Source of the DNA: an uncultured Eubacterium sp.
GTDB lineage: Bacteria; Bacillota; Clostridia; Lachnospirales; Lachnospiraceae
Length of the DNA: 8,572 nt
Assembly: GCA_934317205.1 (NCBI GenBank)
Contig: CAKREL010000091.1
Location: 1-8,572 of the forward strand
Direction of reading: 5' to 3'
Part shown: one piece after another, positions 1 to 7,103 of the stretch
Layout of the letters: each line of letters opens with the position of its first letter
How positions within the stretch are numbered: the first letter of the stretch is position 1
Translations under genes and position numbers: made by a program
Notes under the pieces: model-generated
What the model was told of the DNA's origin: nothing
The model's input: the letters and a program-made list of their open reading frames with translations, nothing else
Databases searched by the model: none

Positions 1-64
1 AGAGGGTCACAGTCCCTCTGCTGAAGGACTAACCGCCTACCGTTATGATAGCACCCATGTTTCG

Positions 65-93
65 ATTATAACAGTCCAGGTGGGAATCTGCAA
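65..93 (-). promoter_or_regulatory. Leftward sigma-A type promoter
   Basis: Read on the minus strand there is a -35 box TTGCAG (93-88), a 17-nt spacer and a perfect -10 box TATAAT (70-65). Transcription would start near position 58 and leave the window at position 1. The first 58 nt of that RNA carry no Shine-Dalgarno-preceded reading frame: the ATG at 58-56 opens only a nine-codon frame. The stretch can form competing short hairpins, so the product may be a non-coding RNA or a long leader. Spacing and boxes are good; activity and product are unknown. Confidence 0.45.
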
Positions 94-238
94 CCGTCAT
101 GAAAAACGCCGGTTCCTGTTGACAAATTTAAAAGTTTCGCTGGTGTCATAGCGACAATTCGGATTCGTACAACGCCAGCGTCTTTGCTTCAGGATCAGAA
201 TAAGCTTGTTGGAAATTCAAATCAGCCGCTTTTTAGCC

Positions 239-274
239 ATTTAGCCTGTGAATAGGTCTATTTAGCCTGTTAGT
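239..274 (+). promoter_or_regulatory. Phased direct repeat, candidate LytTR-regulator site
   Basis: The 11-mer ATTTAGCCTGT occurs at 239-249 and again at 260-270, exactly 21 bp apart (two helical turns). Within and just after it, two nine-base units, CCTGTGAAT (245-253) and CCTGTTAGT (266-274), are separated by 12 bp. LytTR-domain regulators such as AgrA bind pairs of roughly 9-bp direct repeats with a 12-13 bp gap. The right unit keeps the GTT core of the published LytTR-type consensus; the left has GTG. The repeat ends just upstream of the weak -35 region of the operon promoter, the usual place for an activator. A third TTTAGCC lies at 232-238. Binding by the regulator encoded at 2172 is an inference. 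Confidence 0.4.
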
Positions 275-303
275 CACGTAAAATATTTAGAATCTGGTAT
301 GAT
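275..303 (+). promoter_or_regulatory. Extended -10 promoter of the signalling operon
   Basis: An extended -10 element, TGG followed by TATGAT (295-303), lies about 50 bp before the first start codon. The hexamer 17 bp upstream (275-280, CACGTA) is a poor -35 box. An extended -10 with a poor -35 is typical of promoters that need an activator, which fits the phased direct repeat directly upstream. The predicted start site is near 310, giving a leader of about 43 nt with no obvious structure. Confidence 0.5.
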
Positions 304-352
304 ATAAGAAAATTAATGGGAGCAAAAAAATTTTTACGTGGAGGGAAGTCCG

Positions 353-1222
353 ATGGGAGACACAATAAAGAAATATTCTGCAGACGAATTGCTTCAATTT
401 GCGTATAAACATAATCAGATACCGGTAATCCTTTTTGCCAAAGACACAGAATGCAAGTATATCTATACATCAGAAGTTGAAAATCTGATTGATGGTGGAG
501 AAGATAATTCCATTCTGGGAAAAACAGATATGGATATTCAGTATGATCGTGAGCTGGGCAAATTATATTATGAGCAGGATAAGGAGATTATACGCACAGG
601 AAATCCCTGTCACTGTTACTCTGAATTTACTGAGAATGGAAAAAAAGTTTATCGGGAAATAGCCAAAAATCCGGTATATGTTGACGGTAAAATAGCAGGA
701 GTATGCGGTGTTGTCAGTGATGTGACAGAATTAATGACTTTGAAAAAGAAATTTGAATCACTGACATTTCTGGACAATCTGACCGGTATATACAACAGAA
801 ATTATTTTCTGAAATTTGATTTTAATAAAAAAGAAAGTTTGCCCTGTGCCTATATCATGTGTGACTGCAATGATTTAAAAGAGGTAAACGACAGACTTGG
901 ACATGCAGCTGGCGATACCTATATTCAGGAAACTGCGAAAATTCTGGAACAGTACGTTTCAGATAGCGGGATCTGCATTCGCTGGGGAGGCGATGAAATT
1001 TTGATGATCCTTCCAAACTGTGATCAGGATCACTGCAGAGAAATCATCAAAAAAATCAACGATGACCAGAAAATCAAAAGAAAGAAATTTCCATATTTGG
1101 AAATAGCGGTCGGCTACCATGTAAGGGAAACGCTGCAGCAGCCGGAGAGTGAGGCAATTCAGCTGGCAGATCAGAACATGTATAAGGACAAAAAAGAAAG
1201 GAAGATGGTAGAATGGAAATAA
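353..1222 (+). CDS. PAS-GGDEF protein, putative diguanylate cyclase (first paralogue)
   Basis: This 289-residue protein has no signal peptide or membrane segment and should be cytosolic. A PAS domain spans about residues 20-128, ending in the 'GVVSDVTEL' style that leads into a short coiled linker. A GGDEF domain spans about 137-280. The D-x-LTG-x-YNRNYF opening, the metal-binding Asp171 in CDCNDLKEVND, and GHAAGD (184-188) are intact. The signature reads GGDEI (212-216) instead of GGDEF, so catalysis is likely but not certain. The position of the RxxD inhibitory site before the signature is not conserved. The expected reaction is 2 GTP to cyclic di-GMP, gated by a ligand or redox state sensed by PAS. 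ATG 353 is chosen because GGAGGG (340-345) sits 7 nt upstream; an in-frame GTG at 338 would overlap that site. The 3' end overlaps the next gene by 10 bp, which suggests coupled translation. Confidence 0.88.
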   Translation: MGDTIKKYSADELLQFAYKHNQIPVILFAKDTECKYIYTSEVENLIDGGEDNSILGKTDMDIQYDRELGKLYYEQDKEIIRTGNPCHCYSEFTENGKKVYREIAKNPVYVDGKIAGVCGVVSDVTELMTLKKKFESLTFLDNLTGIYNRNYFLKFDFNKKESLPCAYIMCDCNDLKEVNDRLGHAAGDTYIQETAKILEQYVSDSGICIRWGGDEILMILPNCDQDHCREIIKKINDDQKIKRKKFPYLEIAVGYHVRETLQQPESEAIQLADQNMYKDKKERKMVEWK

Positions 1223-2112
1223 AAAAAGAATATGAGCCCTTTATGAGTGAAATATTTCGTGCACTGCCAGAGACTTTCTTTATAAAAGATACAGAAGGCA
1301 GGTATGCGTTTACAACCCGAATCTGTGATTTTTTAAATGCAGGACCAGACGGAACCATTATTGGCAAAAAAGATTATGAAATTCAGTTTGATAAACAACT
1401 GGGGATGCGCTATTATAAAGAAGACATGAAAATTATTAGTAAGGGAATTTCTACTCGCACCGTAGATCCTTTTTATCTGGAGGGCGAAACAACCTATTTG
1501 GAAGTGATCAAGAAACCTATCTATAATGATGAGAATGAAATTATCGGAATCTGTGGCATTTGTAGCGATATTACAGAACTGATTACGCTGCGGGAAAAAT
1601 ATGAGCAGCTTAGTCTGTATGATTCCCTTACTGGCCTGTATAATCGAAACTATATAGCGAAGTTTGATTTTGACAATGAAAGCAGTCTGCCCTGTAGTTA
1701 CATTATCTGTGATTGCAATAATCTTAAAATGATCAATGATAGGTACGGGCATAAGGCTGGTGACCGGTATATTTGTGAAACAGCTGATATGCTTAAAAGA
1801 ATTGTTCCGGAAAAATCAGTGGTCATCCGCTGGGGCGGTGATGAGTTTCTTATTGTGACGCCGGTCTGTAATAAGACTGCACATGAGGATATTATAAGTA
1901 ATATAAAAGCCGAAAGTAAAAAGTTTTCAGATGCAGAGCCGCATATCGGACTGGCTGTGGGCGGAGCCTTAAGACTGAAGCCTGATATTGAAGAAGCAGA
2001 AATATTAAAAGCTGCTGACCGGAAAATGTATCAGAATAAAACCAGTCATAAGCAAAGAACTCTGCGCAGCCCTAAAGCGGCATGTAAGCTGAAACCGTGC
2101 AAGATTTCATGA
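1213..2112 (+). CDS. PAS-GGDEF protein, putative diguanylate cyclase (second paralogue)
   Basis: This 299-residue cytosolic protein has the same plan as its upstream neighbour: PAS at about residues 12-122 and GGDEF at about 133-275. The catalytic features are canonical: DSLTGLYNRNY, metal-binding Asp167 in CDCNNLKMIND, GHKAGD (179-184) and a full RWGGDEF signature with GGDEF at 208-212. No RxxD inhibitory site is seen five residues before the signature, so product inhibition through that site is unlikely. The GGDEF N-terminal half matches the first paralogue at about 41 of 67 positions, a tandem duplication that has diverged more in PAS. A basic tail of about 24 residues follows the GGDEF fold. 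The start is supported by AGGAAG (1199-1204), 8 nt upstream and inside the previous gene. The expected product is cyclic di-GMP; of the two copies this one is the more surely active. Confidence 0.9.
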   Translation: MEIKKEYEPFMSEIFRALPETFFIKDTEGRYAFTTRICDFLNAGPDGTIIGKKDYEIQFDKQLGMRYYKEDMKIISKGISTRTVDPFYLEGETTYLEVIKKPIYNDENEIIGICGICSDITELITLREKYEQLSLYDSLTGLYNRNYIAKFDFDNESSLPCSYIICDCNNLKMINDRYGHKAGDRYICETADMLKRIVPEKSVVIRWGGDEFLIVTPVCNKTAHEDIISNIKAESKKFSDAEPHIGLAVGGALRLKPDIEEAEILKAADRKMYQNKTSHKQRTLRSPKAACKLKPCKIS

Positions 2113-2171
2113 ATCAAAATCAGACCATACAGAGAAACAATGGGGATGTACATCTGCCAGAAAGGACAGAT

Positions 2172-2876
2172 ATGAGAATTGCTATCTGCGATGATGAGAA
2201 AATGATTCGTGAACTATTAAAGGAAAAAATACAGAAATACTATTTTTCCAACAACATGGATTTCAGTATTCAGACATTCGAAAATGGGGAAAAGGTACTG
2301 GAATCAGATTTAAATCTTATAGATGTTTTGTTTCTGGATGTAGAAATGCCCGGGCGAAATGGTATGAAAATTGCCCGGGCAATCCGGGAAAAAAATAAAG
2401 AAATGCTCATCGTTTTTCTTACGGCTTACAGCGAATTTGTGTTTGAAAGCTTTAAGGTGGATGCATTTCGCTATCTTGTAAAACCGGTAAATGATCAGGA
2501 GCTTACGGAAACTCTGGCCGCCATTTCCCAAAAATTCTGTGAAACAGAAGAACATCTCAATTTTCAGTTCAAGAATGAGATGTACAGTATTAAATATTCA
2601 GACATTCTTTACATAGAAGGAATGCGGGATAAAATATGGATTTACTGCACCGGTCAGACCTATCGGTGGAGAGGTACCCTGAAGAATCTTTGTGATCTTC
2701 TGGAAGATAAGGGCTTTTTTCAGGTACACAGAAGTTATATCATCAATATGAATAAAATTAAGAAATACAACTCCCAGGAGGTAATATTGGAGGAAAATCA
2801 TAAGGTTCCTGTCAGTAAATACCGTCTCAATGAATTTAAAGAAGAATACATCAAATTCTGGAGCAAAATCCTATGA
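2172..2876 (+). CDS. LytTR-family response regulator
   Basis: This 234-residue cytosolic transcription factor is of the AgrA/LytR type. The receiver domain (about 1-118) has the acidic pair Asp7-Asp8, phospho-acceptor Asp56 in FLDVEMPG, Thr84, and Lys104-Pro105. The LytTR DNA-binding domain (about 130-232) shows the hallmark FFQVHRSYIINMNKI (182-196). It should be phosphorylated by the kinase encoded immediately downstream, then bind direct repeats near promoters. I chose ATG 2172 because the receiver fold begins there and AAAGGA (2161-2166) lies 5 nt upstream. An earlier in-frame ATG at 2109 overlaps the previous stop codon as ATGA, but it has no ribosome binding site and would add 21 residues outside the domain. 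The gene ends in a 4-bp ATGA overlap with the kinase. The likely target in the window is the repeat at 239-274. Confidence 0.92.
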   Translation: MRIAICDDEKMIRELLKEKIQKYYFSNNMDFSIQTFENGEKVLESDLNLIDVLFLDVEMPGRNGMKIARAIREKNKEMLIVFLTAYSEFVFESFKVDAFRYLVKPVNDQELTETLAAISQKFCETEEHLNFQFKNEMYSIKYSDILYIEGMRDKIWIYCTGQTYRWRGTLKNLCDLLEDKGFFQVHRSYIINMNKIKKYNSQEVILEENHKVPVSKYRLNEFKEEYIKFWSKIL

Positions 2877-4147
2877 AATTACTGATCGTCTTTTTTGTAT
2901 GTGTTTTTAATATATACGGTCTTGTTTTCTTTATGAGTGATGCAGAGAAGATTACAGATATCCTGACCAGGATGAATCGGAAAGCGAAAATATATTCAAC
3001 AGCAGCCATTGCAGGTATTTCATTATGCGTAATGTACAGCAGGATTTATCTGATATTCTGGCTGTTGTTTGAATATATAGTGCTTCTTTGCTGGTATGGG
3101 AAAAAGAAAATAGATCATTTGAGAAATGTGCAGAGAGGTGCCTGCAGCATTTTTGCAATGATCCTGGTTGTATTGTTTATAATTTTTCTGTATTACTATG
3201 AAGGTATAGAAAATCTGGAGTCTACAGGAAAAATCAATTACGAAATACAAATAGCCTGTTATTTTGGAATGGCATTTGTACAGTATATTCTTATTATTTT
3301 CCGGGAAATTAAAAAGACAACAGCGGGATATCGAAGAGCGCTGATGCTTACACTGGCAGTAAAAAGCGTGGGAGATATTATCTGGCTGTTTATGTGCATT
3401 GGAACGGCTGCGTTTAAAACGAATTACATAATATTGTCAATAATGTTTATAGTAGAATTGCTCATTGATTATTATGCATTTTGTATTATGATCCTGAAAA
3501 TTGCAGAAAGAACAGAGCAGAATAAAAGGGCGGATATTCATGTAAATGCGTATGAGTATTATCTCAATATGGAAGAAGAGCACCTTCAGATCCGTAAAAT
3601 GTATCACGAAATGAAAAATCAGCTGATGATCATGGATGCCGGAGAACAGAAAACGTCCGAAAAAGGTGCTGCGAAAAAACAGGCAGTTCTGGAAATGCTG
3701 GAAAGTATGAACCAGTTTTATCATACCGGAGTGAAATCTCTGGATATGCTTCTTTTTGATGGGAAAATGAAAGCACAGGCGCGTAATATTGAATTTGAAG
3801 CTGTGATTTCGGAAGGCTGTCTGGATTTTATGGATGAAGAGGATGTGAATGTGATTTTCAGCAATGCGATCATAAATGCAATTGAGGCTTGCGAAAAAAT
3901 TGAAAATGGTCCAAGAAAGATCAAAATAAAAGCAGGAAAAAATCTGAATGATACATTGATCTATGTGAAAAATACAGTTTGTAAGAACCGGGAGAAAGGT
4001 TCTTTAAGTACAAAGAAGAAAAACAGAATTATGCATGGGATTGGTCTGACCAGTATTCAGGAATGTGTGGAAAAATATGGCGGATATGTTTCGATTATTG
4101 AGGAAGCATCCACCTTTCAGCTGGCCATATTATTTGGTAAGGAGTAA
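2873..4147 (+). CDS. AgrC-like multi-pass sensor histidine kinase (GHKL family)
   Basis: This 424-residue kinase is the partner of the LytTR regulator. The N-terminal half has six or seven hydrophobic segments (about 2-20, 38-56, 58-76, 90-109, 124-143, 155-177, 185-210) joined by short loops, with no sizeable extracytoplasmic domain. A signal would have to be read within the membrane or from a partner protein. The cytoplasmic half has the phospho-acceptor His245 in RKMYHEMKNQL, an N box FSNAIINAIEAC (329-340) and a G box HGIGLTSIQECVEKYGG (388-404), as in GHKL-type ATPase domains. The residue after the His is Glu where AgrC relatives often have Asp. The start overlaps the regulator stop as ATGA, and GGAG at 2860-2863 gives 9-nt spacing. 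Pairing with the adjacent regulator is the family norm; the ligand is unknown. No AgrB/AgrD-type peptide gene is present in the window. Confidence 0.9.
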   Translation: MKLLIVFFVCVFNIYGLVFFMSDAEKITDILTRMNRKAKIYSTAAIAGISLCVMYSRIYLIFWLLFEYIVLLCWYGKKKIDHLRNVQRGACSIFAMILVVLFIIFLYYYEGIENLESTGKINYEIQIACYFGMAFVQYILIIFREIKKTTAGYRRALMLTLAVKSVGDIIWLFMCIGTAAFKTNYIILSIMFIVELLIDYYAFCIMILKIAERTEQNKRADIHVNAYEYYLNMEEEHLQIRKMYHEMKNQLMIMDAGEQKTSEKGAAKKQAVLEMLESMNQFYHTGVKSLDMLLFDGKMKAQARNIEFEAVISEGCLDFMDEEDVNVIFSNAIINAIEACEKIENGPRKIKIKAGKNLNDTLIYVKNTVCKNREKGSLSTKKKNRIMHGIGLTSIQECVEKYGGYVSIIEEASTFQLAILFGKE

Positions 4148-4153
4148 TGAAAA

Positions 4154-7003
4154 ATGGGAAAGTACATAAAACAGGCTTTTGTGCTTTCAACGATAGTTGT
4201 GGCAGTCTGCCTGATAAACGTGAATGCATTTGCCGGAAACAATACAGCTGAGAAATATGAGAAGGAATATCTTTCGCAGATTTATGATTCCGAAAACGGG
4301 CTTGAAGGAACCACTGCCAATTGTATCTGCGCTGACCAGAATGGTTTTTTGTGGTTTGGCGGTTATACTGGATTATATCGGTATGATGGAAAAGCATTTA
4401 AGAAATATCTGTTAGATGGAAGAGCTCTTCCGGTTAATGATCTTGTTCAGGACCAGCAGGGGGATTTATGGGTTGGAACAAACGGAGAAGGAATCTATAA
4501 ATTTGACGGAAAGAATTATACAGAATGCAGACTGGATTGGGAAAAACAGGGCTCAAGTGTTGTAAATAAAGTATATTTGGATACAAAAGGTGTAGTCTGG
4601 GTAGGAACCAAGGCGGGCCTTTTTTCTATTGATACAGGAGAAATAACACAGGAAGCGAAAACGTATTCGGAATTTTCTGATAAGAATATTCAGGATATCG
4701 GAGAATTGTCTTCTGGCGAGATCCTTATTGTTCAGAAAACCGGAGAACTCTTTTTACTTGAAAATAGTACAGCAAGGGAAATTGTTCTGCAAAAAGAAAG
4801 TGATGGTGTTCCCCGCTGCTGCTATGGTACAGAGGATGGAACCGGGAATTTTTACATTGGTACAACAGAGAAACAAATCCTGAAATGCTCCGCCAGTGGA
4901 GAAATTCTGGCGGTAATTGAAGAAAAAGGGCTTTCATCCTTTAATGAAATATATAAGCTGACCGGTAAGGAATTCTGGGTATGCAGCGATACGGGAATTG
5001 GAATTCTGGAAAATGATCAGCTTACAAAACTGGAATTGGATTTCAGAGATTCTGTTGAAGAAGGATGTCAGGATTACCAGGGGAATTTCTGGTTTGTCTC
5101 TTCCCGGCAGGGAATTCTCAAGCTTTACGAAAATTATTTCTGGGATCTGGGTTCCTATTGGAATATAAATCAGACGGTTAATTCCATTCAGCCTTATAAA
5201 GACAAAATCTATGTTGGATGTGATGAGGGACTTTACTGCTATCAGGGAAAAGAGCAGGTGGAAGATGCGCTGGTAAAAGCCTGCAGAAATCTTAGAATCA
5301 GGCAGATTTATCTGGATAATGAAAACAATCTCTGGGTATCTACTTATCAGAATGGTATAAAAAGATTGAATGCCAGTGGTAGGGTTTTTCACTATGATAC
5401 GAAAAACAGTGGTCTTGAGACAAGTAAAATTCGCTGTATCTGGCAAAAACAGGATAAAGAGCTTCTGGTAGGAACGGAAGAGGGGCTTTATCAGATTGAT
5501 GAGAAGAAACAGATAAAGAAATATACGGATGACTCTGTGCTGAATACCCAGAGAATCCTTGCGGTAAAGGAAGCTCGAAGTGGAAAGATATATGCAGCAA
5601 CAGATGGCTATGGTATTTATGAAATTGAAGATGAACAAGTAAAAAACATATATTCAAAAAAGCAGGGACTGCTCTCGAACGTGGTAATGAAAATTGTACC
5701 ATCAAAAGCTATGGATGGAGTGTGGGCGGTAACCGGTGAGGGAGTCTGCTTTATTGACGATGACGGAAATGTAAAAAAAGCGACGGGAATATCAGTTGCC
5801 AACAGTCTTGATCTGCTTCTGACAGAGGATGGAAGGGCTGTTGTACTGGCTGGAAACGGTTTCTTTGAATTAAAGGAAACAGATCTTTTAAAGAAAGATG
5901 CACCGTATCTTTATTTAAACAAGCAGGACGGACTTCCGGTTGATTTCACAGCAAATGCCCGAAATACCATTAAAGACGGAGTTCTTTATATGTGTGGAAC
6001 AACAGGTGCAGCGGGGCTGGATCTGAATAAAGAGCAGGAGAACAAGCCAATTCGGCTCTATGTTAATTCTGTCACAGAGGATGGAGAAAATGTGGAAATG
6101 GATAATAGGGAAATTATATTCTCCTCATCTGCACATCGAATCAATATAGATATTGAGATGATCAACTTTGTGCATCGCAATGTTTACACAAGCTATTTTC
6201 TGGAAGGTATGGATAAGACCTGGATACTGAGCAGGGAGGATGGGGTAACAGACATCAGTTATACCAATCTTGCCGGCGGAAAATATAAATATAATTATCA
6301 GGTGTACGATGCTGGTACTGATAAGTGCATTGCAGAACTATCAATAGAGTTCAGGAAAAATTTAAAATTCCGGGAGCAGCTGAGTGTAAAAATACTGCTG
6401 GTAATCCTGTCAGCAGCCACTCTTATGATCCTGCTTGTGTTAGTGGTCGATTTGCGGGAAAAACATGTAAAAAGGCAATGCTACATAGCTTTTTTACAGG
6501 AAAAAGAAACGGAAATTTCAGAGCTTGCATACAGAGATGTGGTTACAGGCGCTTACAATCGGAATTATTTCGAAAAGGAAAAGGAAGAAATAAATCTGGA
6601 AAAGCTGTATGCGCTGGTTTCGGTGAGCATTAACCATATAGAATATTTTAAAAGCAAATATGGGATTTTTGCAACAGAAAATATCCTGCGCACAGGCGTT
6701 GAGATCATGCAGAAATATGCGGCTGATGATACTAAAATCTGCAGGGTGTCCGAAAACATATTTTATTTTGCCTTTACGAAACCGGTTCTGCTGGAAAACT
6801 ACATACAGGATATAAAAGAAAATTTCAAAAAGAAGGGAGAAGAATGCCAGCTTCCCTATTCCTTCTCCGTTGGTGCGATTTACAATAATACAGTAGGTAA
6901 GGAAAATATTGATGAACTGATGGAACGCTGTGGCAGCATGCGAATGCTGGATGAGAAGCATGCAGAAGCGAAGTTTATTGAAGGAAAGCTGAAAATGCTG
7001 TAG
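4154..7003 (+). CDS. Propeller/Y_Y_Y membrane sensor with degenerate GGDEF-like domain
   Basis: This 949-residue protein starts with a signal peptide (about 1-27, ending AFA before Gly28). About 14 two-component-regulator propeller repeats follow, each of the form D-x-x-G-x-LWVGT-x-x-G-L-Y-x-F/D. Examples begin near residues 62, 101, 144, 309, 390, 434, 476 and 520. The count suits two seven-bladed propellers as in hybrid two-component sensors. A Y_Y_Y domain (about 655-735; YTSYFLEGMDKTW, YTNLAGGKYKY) leads to a transmembrane helix (745-766) and a short linker. A GGDEF-like fold (about 785-945) keeps DVVTGAYNRNYF but reads SENIF (866-870) for GGDEF, lacks the metal Asp (SINHIE) and has GIFATE for GHxxGD, so it cannot be a cyclase. 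AAGGAG (4139-4144) sits 9 nt before the start, at the end of the kinase gene. It probably senses an extracellular ligand, perhaps a glycan by analogy with Bacteroidetes sensors, and signals through protein contact. The ligand is not known. Confidence 0.88.
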   Translation: MGKYIKQAFVLSTIVVAVCLINVNAFAGNNTAEKYEKEYLSQIYDSENGLEGTTANCICADQNGFLWFGGYTGLYRYDGKAFKKYLLDGRALPVNDLVQDQQGDLWVGTNGEGIYKFDGKNYTECRLDWEKQGSSVVNKVYLDTKGVVWVGTKAGLFSIDTGEITQEAKTYSEFSDKNIQDIGELSSGEILIVQKTGELFLLENSTAREIVLQKESDGVPRCCYGTEDGTGNFYIGTTEKQILKCSASGEILAVIEEKGLSSFNEIYKLTGKEFWVCSDTGIGILENDQLTKLELDFRDSVEEGCQDYQGNFWFVSSRQGILKLYENYFWDLGSYWNINQTVNSIQPYKDKIYVGCDEGLYCYQGKEQVEDALVKACRNLRIRQIYLDNENNLWVSTYQNGIKRLNASGRVFHYDTKNSGLETSKIRCIWQKQDKELLVGTEEGLYQIDEKKQIKKYTDDSVLNTQRILAVKEARSGKIYAATDGYGIYEIEDEQVKNIYSKKQGLLSNVVMKIVPSKAMDGVWAVTGEGVCFIDDDGNVKKATGISVANSLDLLLTEDGRAVVLAGNGFFELKETDLLKKDAPYLYLNKQDGLPVDFTANARNTIKDGVLYMCGTTGAAGLDLNKEQENKPIRLYVNSVTEDGENVEMDNREIIFSSSAHRINIDIEMINFVHRNVYTSYFLEGMDKTWILSREDGVTDISYTNLAGGKYKYNYQVYDAGTDKCIAELSIEFRKNLKFREQLSVKILLVILSAATLMILLVLVVDLREKHVKRQCYIAFLQEKETEISELAYRDVVTGAYNRNYFEKEKEEINLEKLYALVSVSINHIEYFKSKYGIFATENILRTGVEIMQKYAADDTKICRVSENIFYFAFTKPVLLENYIQDIKENFKKKGEECQLPYSFSVGAIYNNTVGKENIDELMERCGSMRMLDEKHAEAKFIEGKLKML

Positions 7004-7103
7004 CCAGAGCCGGTAAAACAACGGATACCTATATACGTGGAGCTTATAGCTGGGAACTTTTGCCCCCAACACTGCAAAATTGATTATGGAGAGTAAAAAT
7101 AAT

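Larger units (their letters stand above)
1..352. other. Intergenic region upstream of the signalling operon
   Basis: No convincing gene is seen here. The left third holds a leftward promoter (65-93) and a short stretch that can fold two mutually exclusive ways: AGAGGG at 1-6 pairs with CCCTCT at 14-19, or AGTCC at 11-15 pairs with GGACT at 26-30. A wider 8-bp stem (138-145 with 173-180, one G-T pair) encloses a 27-nt loop and has no clear T-tract, so I do not call it a terminator. The right third holds the direct repeats and promoter described separately. A frame open from the left edge to a TAG at 149-151 encodes about 49 residues that I do not recognise. Confidence 0.6.

Noticed and set aside
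119..150. Perfect TTGACA (119-124) as a rightward -35 box
   Set aside because: No acceptable -10 hexamer lies 15-19 bp downstream; the nearest TATA-like bases are too far.
2..151. Open frame from the left edge to a TAG, about 49 residues, as the end of an upstream gene
   Set aside because: The translation has no motif I recognise, it runs against a well-formed minus-strand promoter, and 49 codons can be open by chance.
138..180. 8-bp inverted repeat as an intrinsic terminator
   Set aside because: The loop is 27 nt and no T-tract follows on either strand.
338..352. GTG at 338 as the start of the first PAS-GGDEF gene
   Set aside because: It overlaps the GGAGGG ribosome binding site that serves ATG 353 and adds five residues outside any domain.
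2097..2171. Upstream starts (GTG 2097, ATG 2109) for the response regulator
   Set aside because: No ribosome binding site precedes either, and the receiver fold begins exactly at ATG 2172. The ATGA overlap at 2109-2112 keeps this slightly open.
335..7042. TACGTGGAG at 335-343 and again at 7034-7042 as att-like repeats bounding the operon
   Set aside because: A 9-bp match over about 6.7 kb is weak, the left copy overlaps a ribosome binding site, and no integrase or transposase is present.
7058..7079. TTTTGC/GCAAAA stem with a 10-nt loop after the operon as a terminator
   Set aside because: Only six base pairs, A/T-rich, and no following T-tract.
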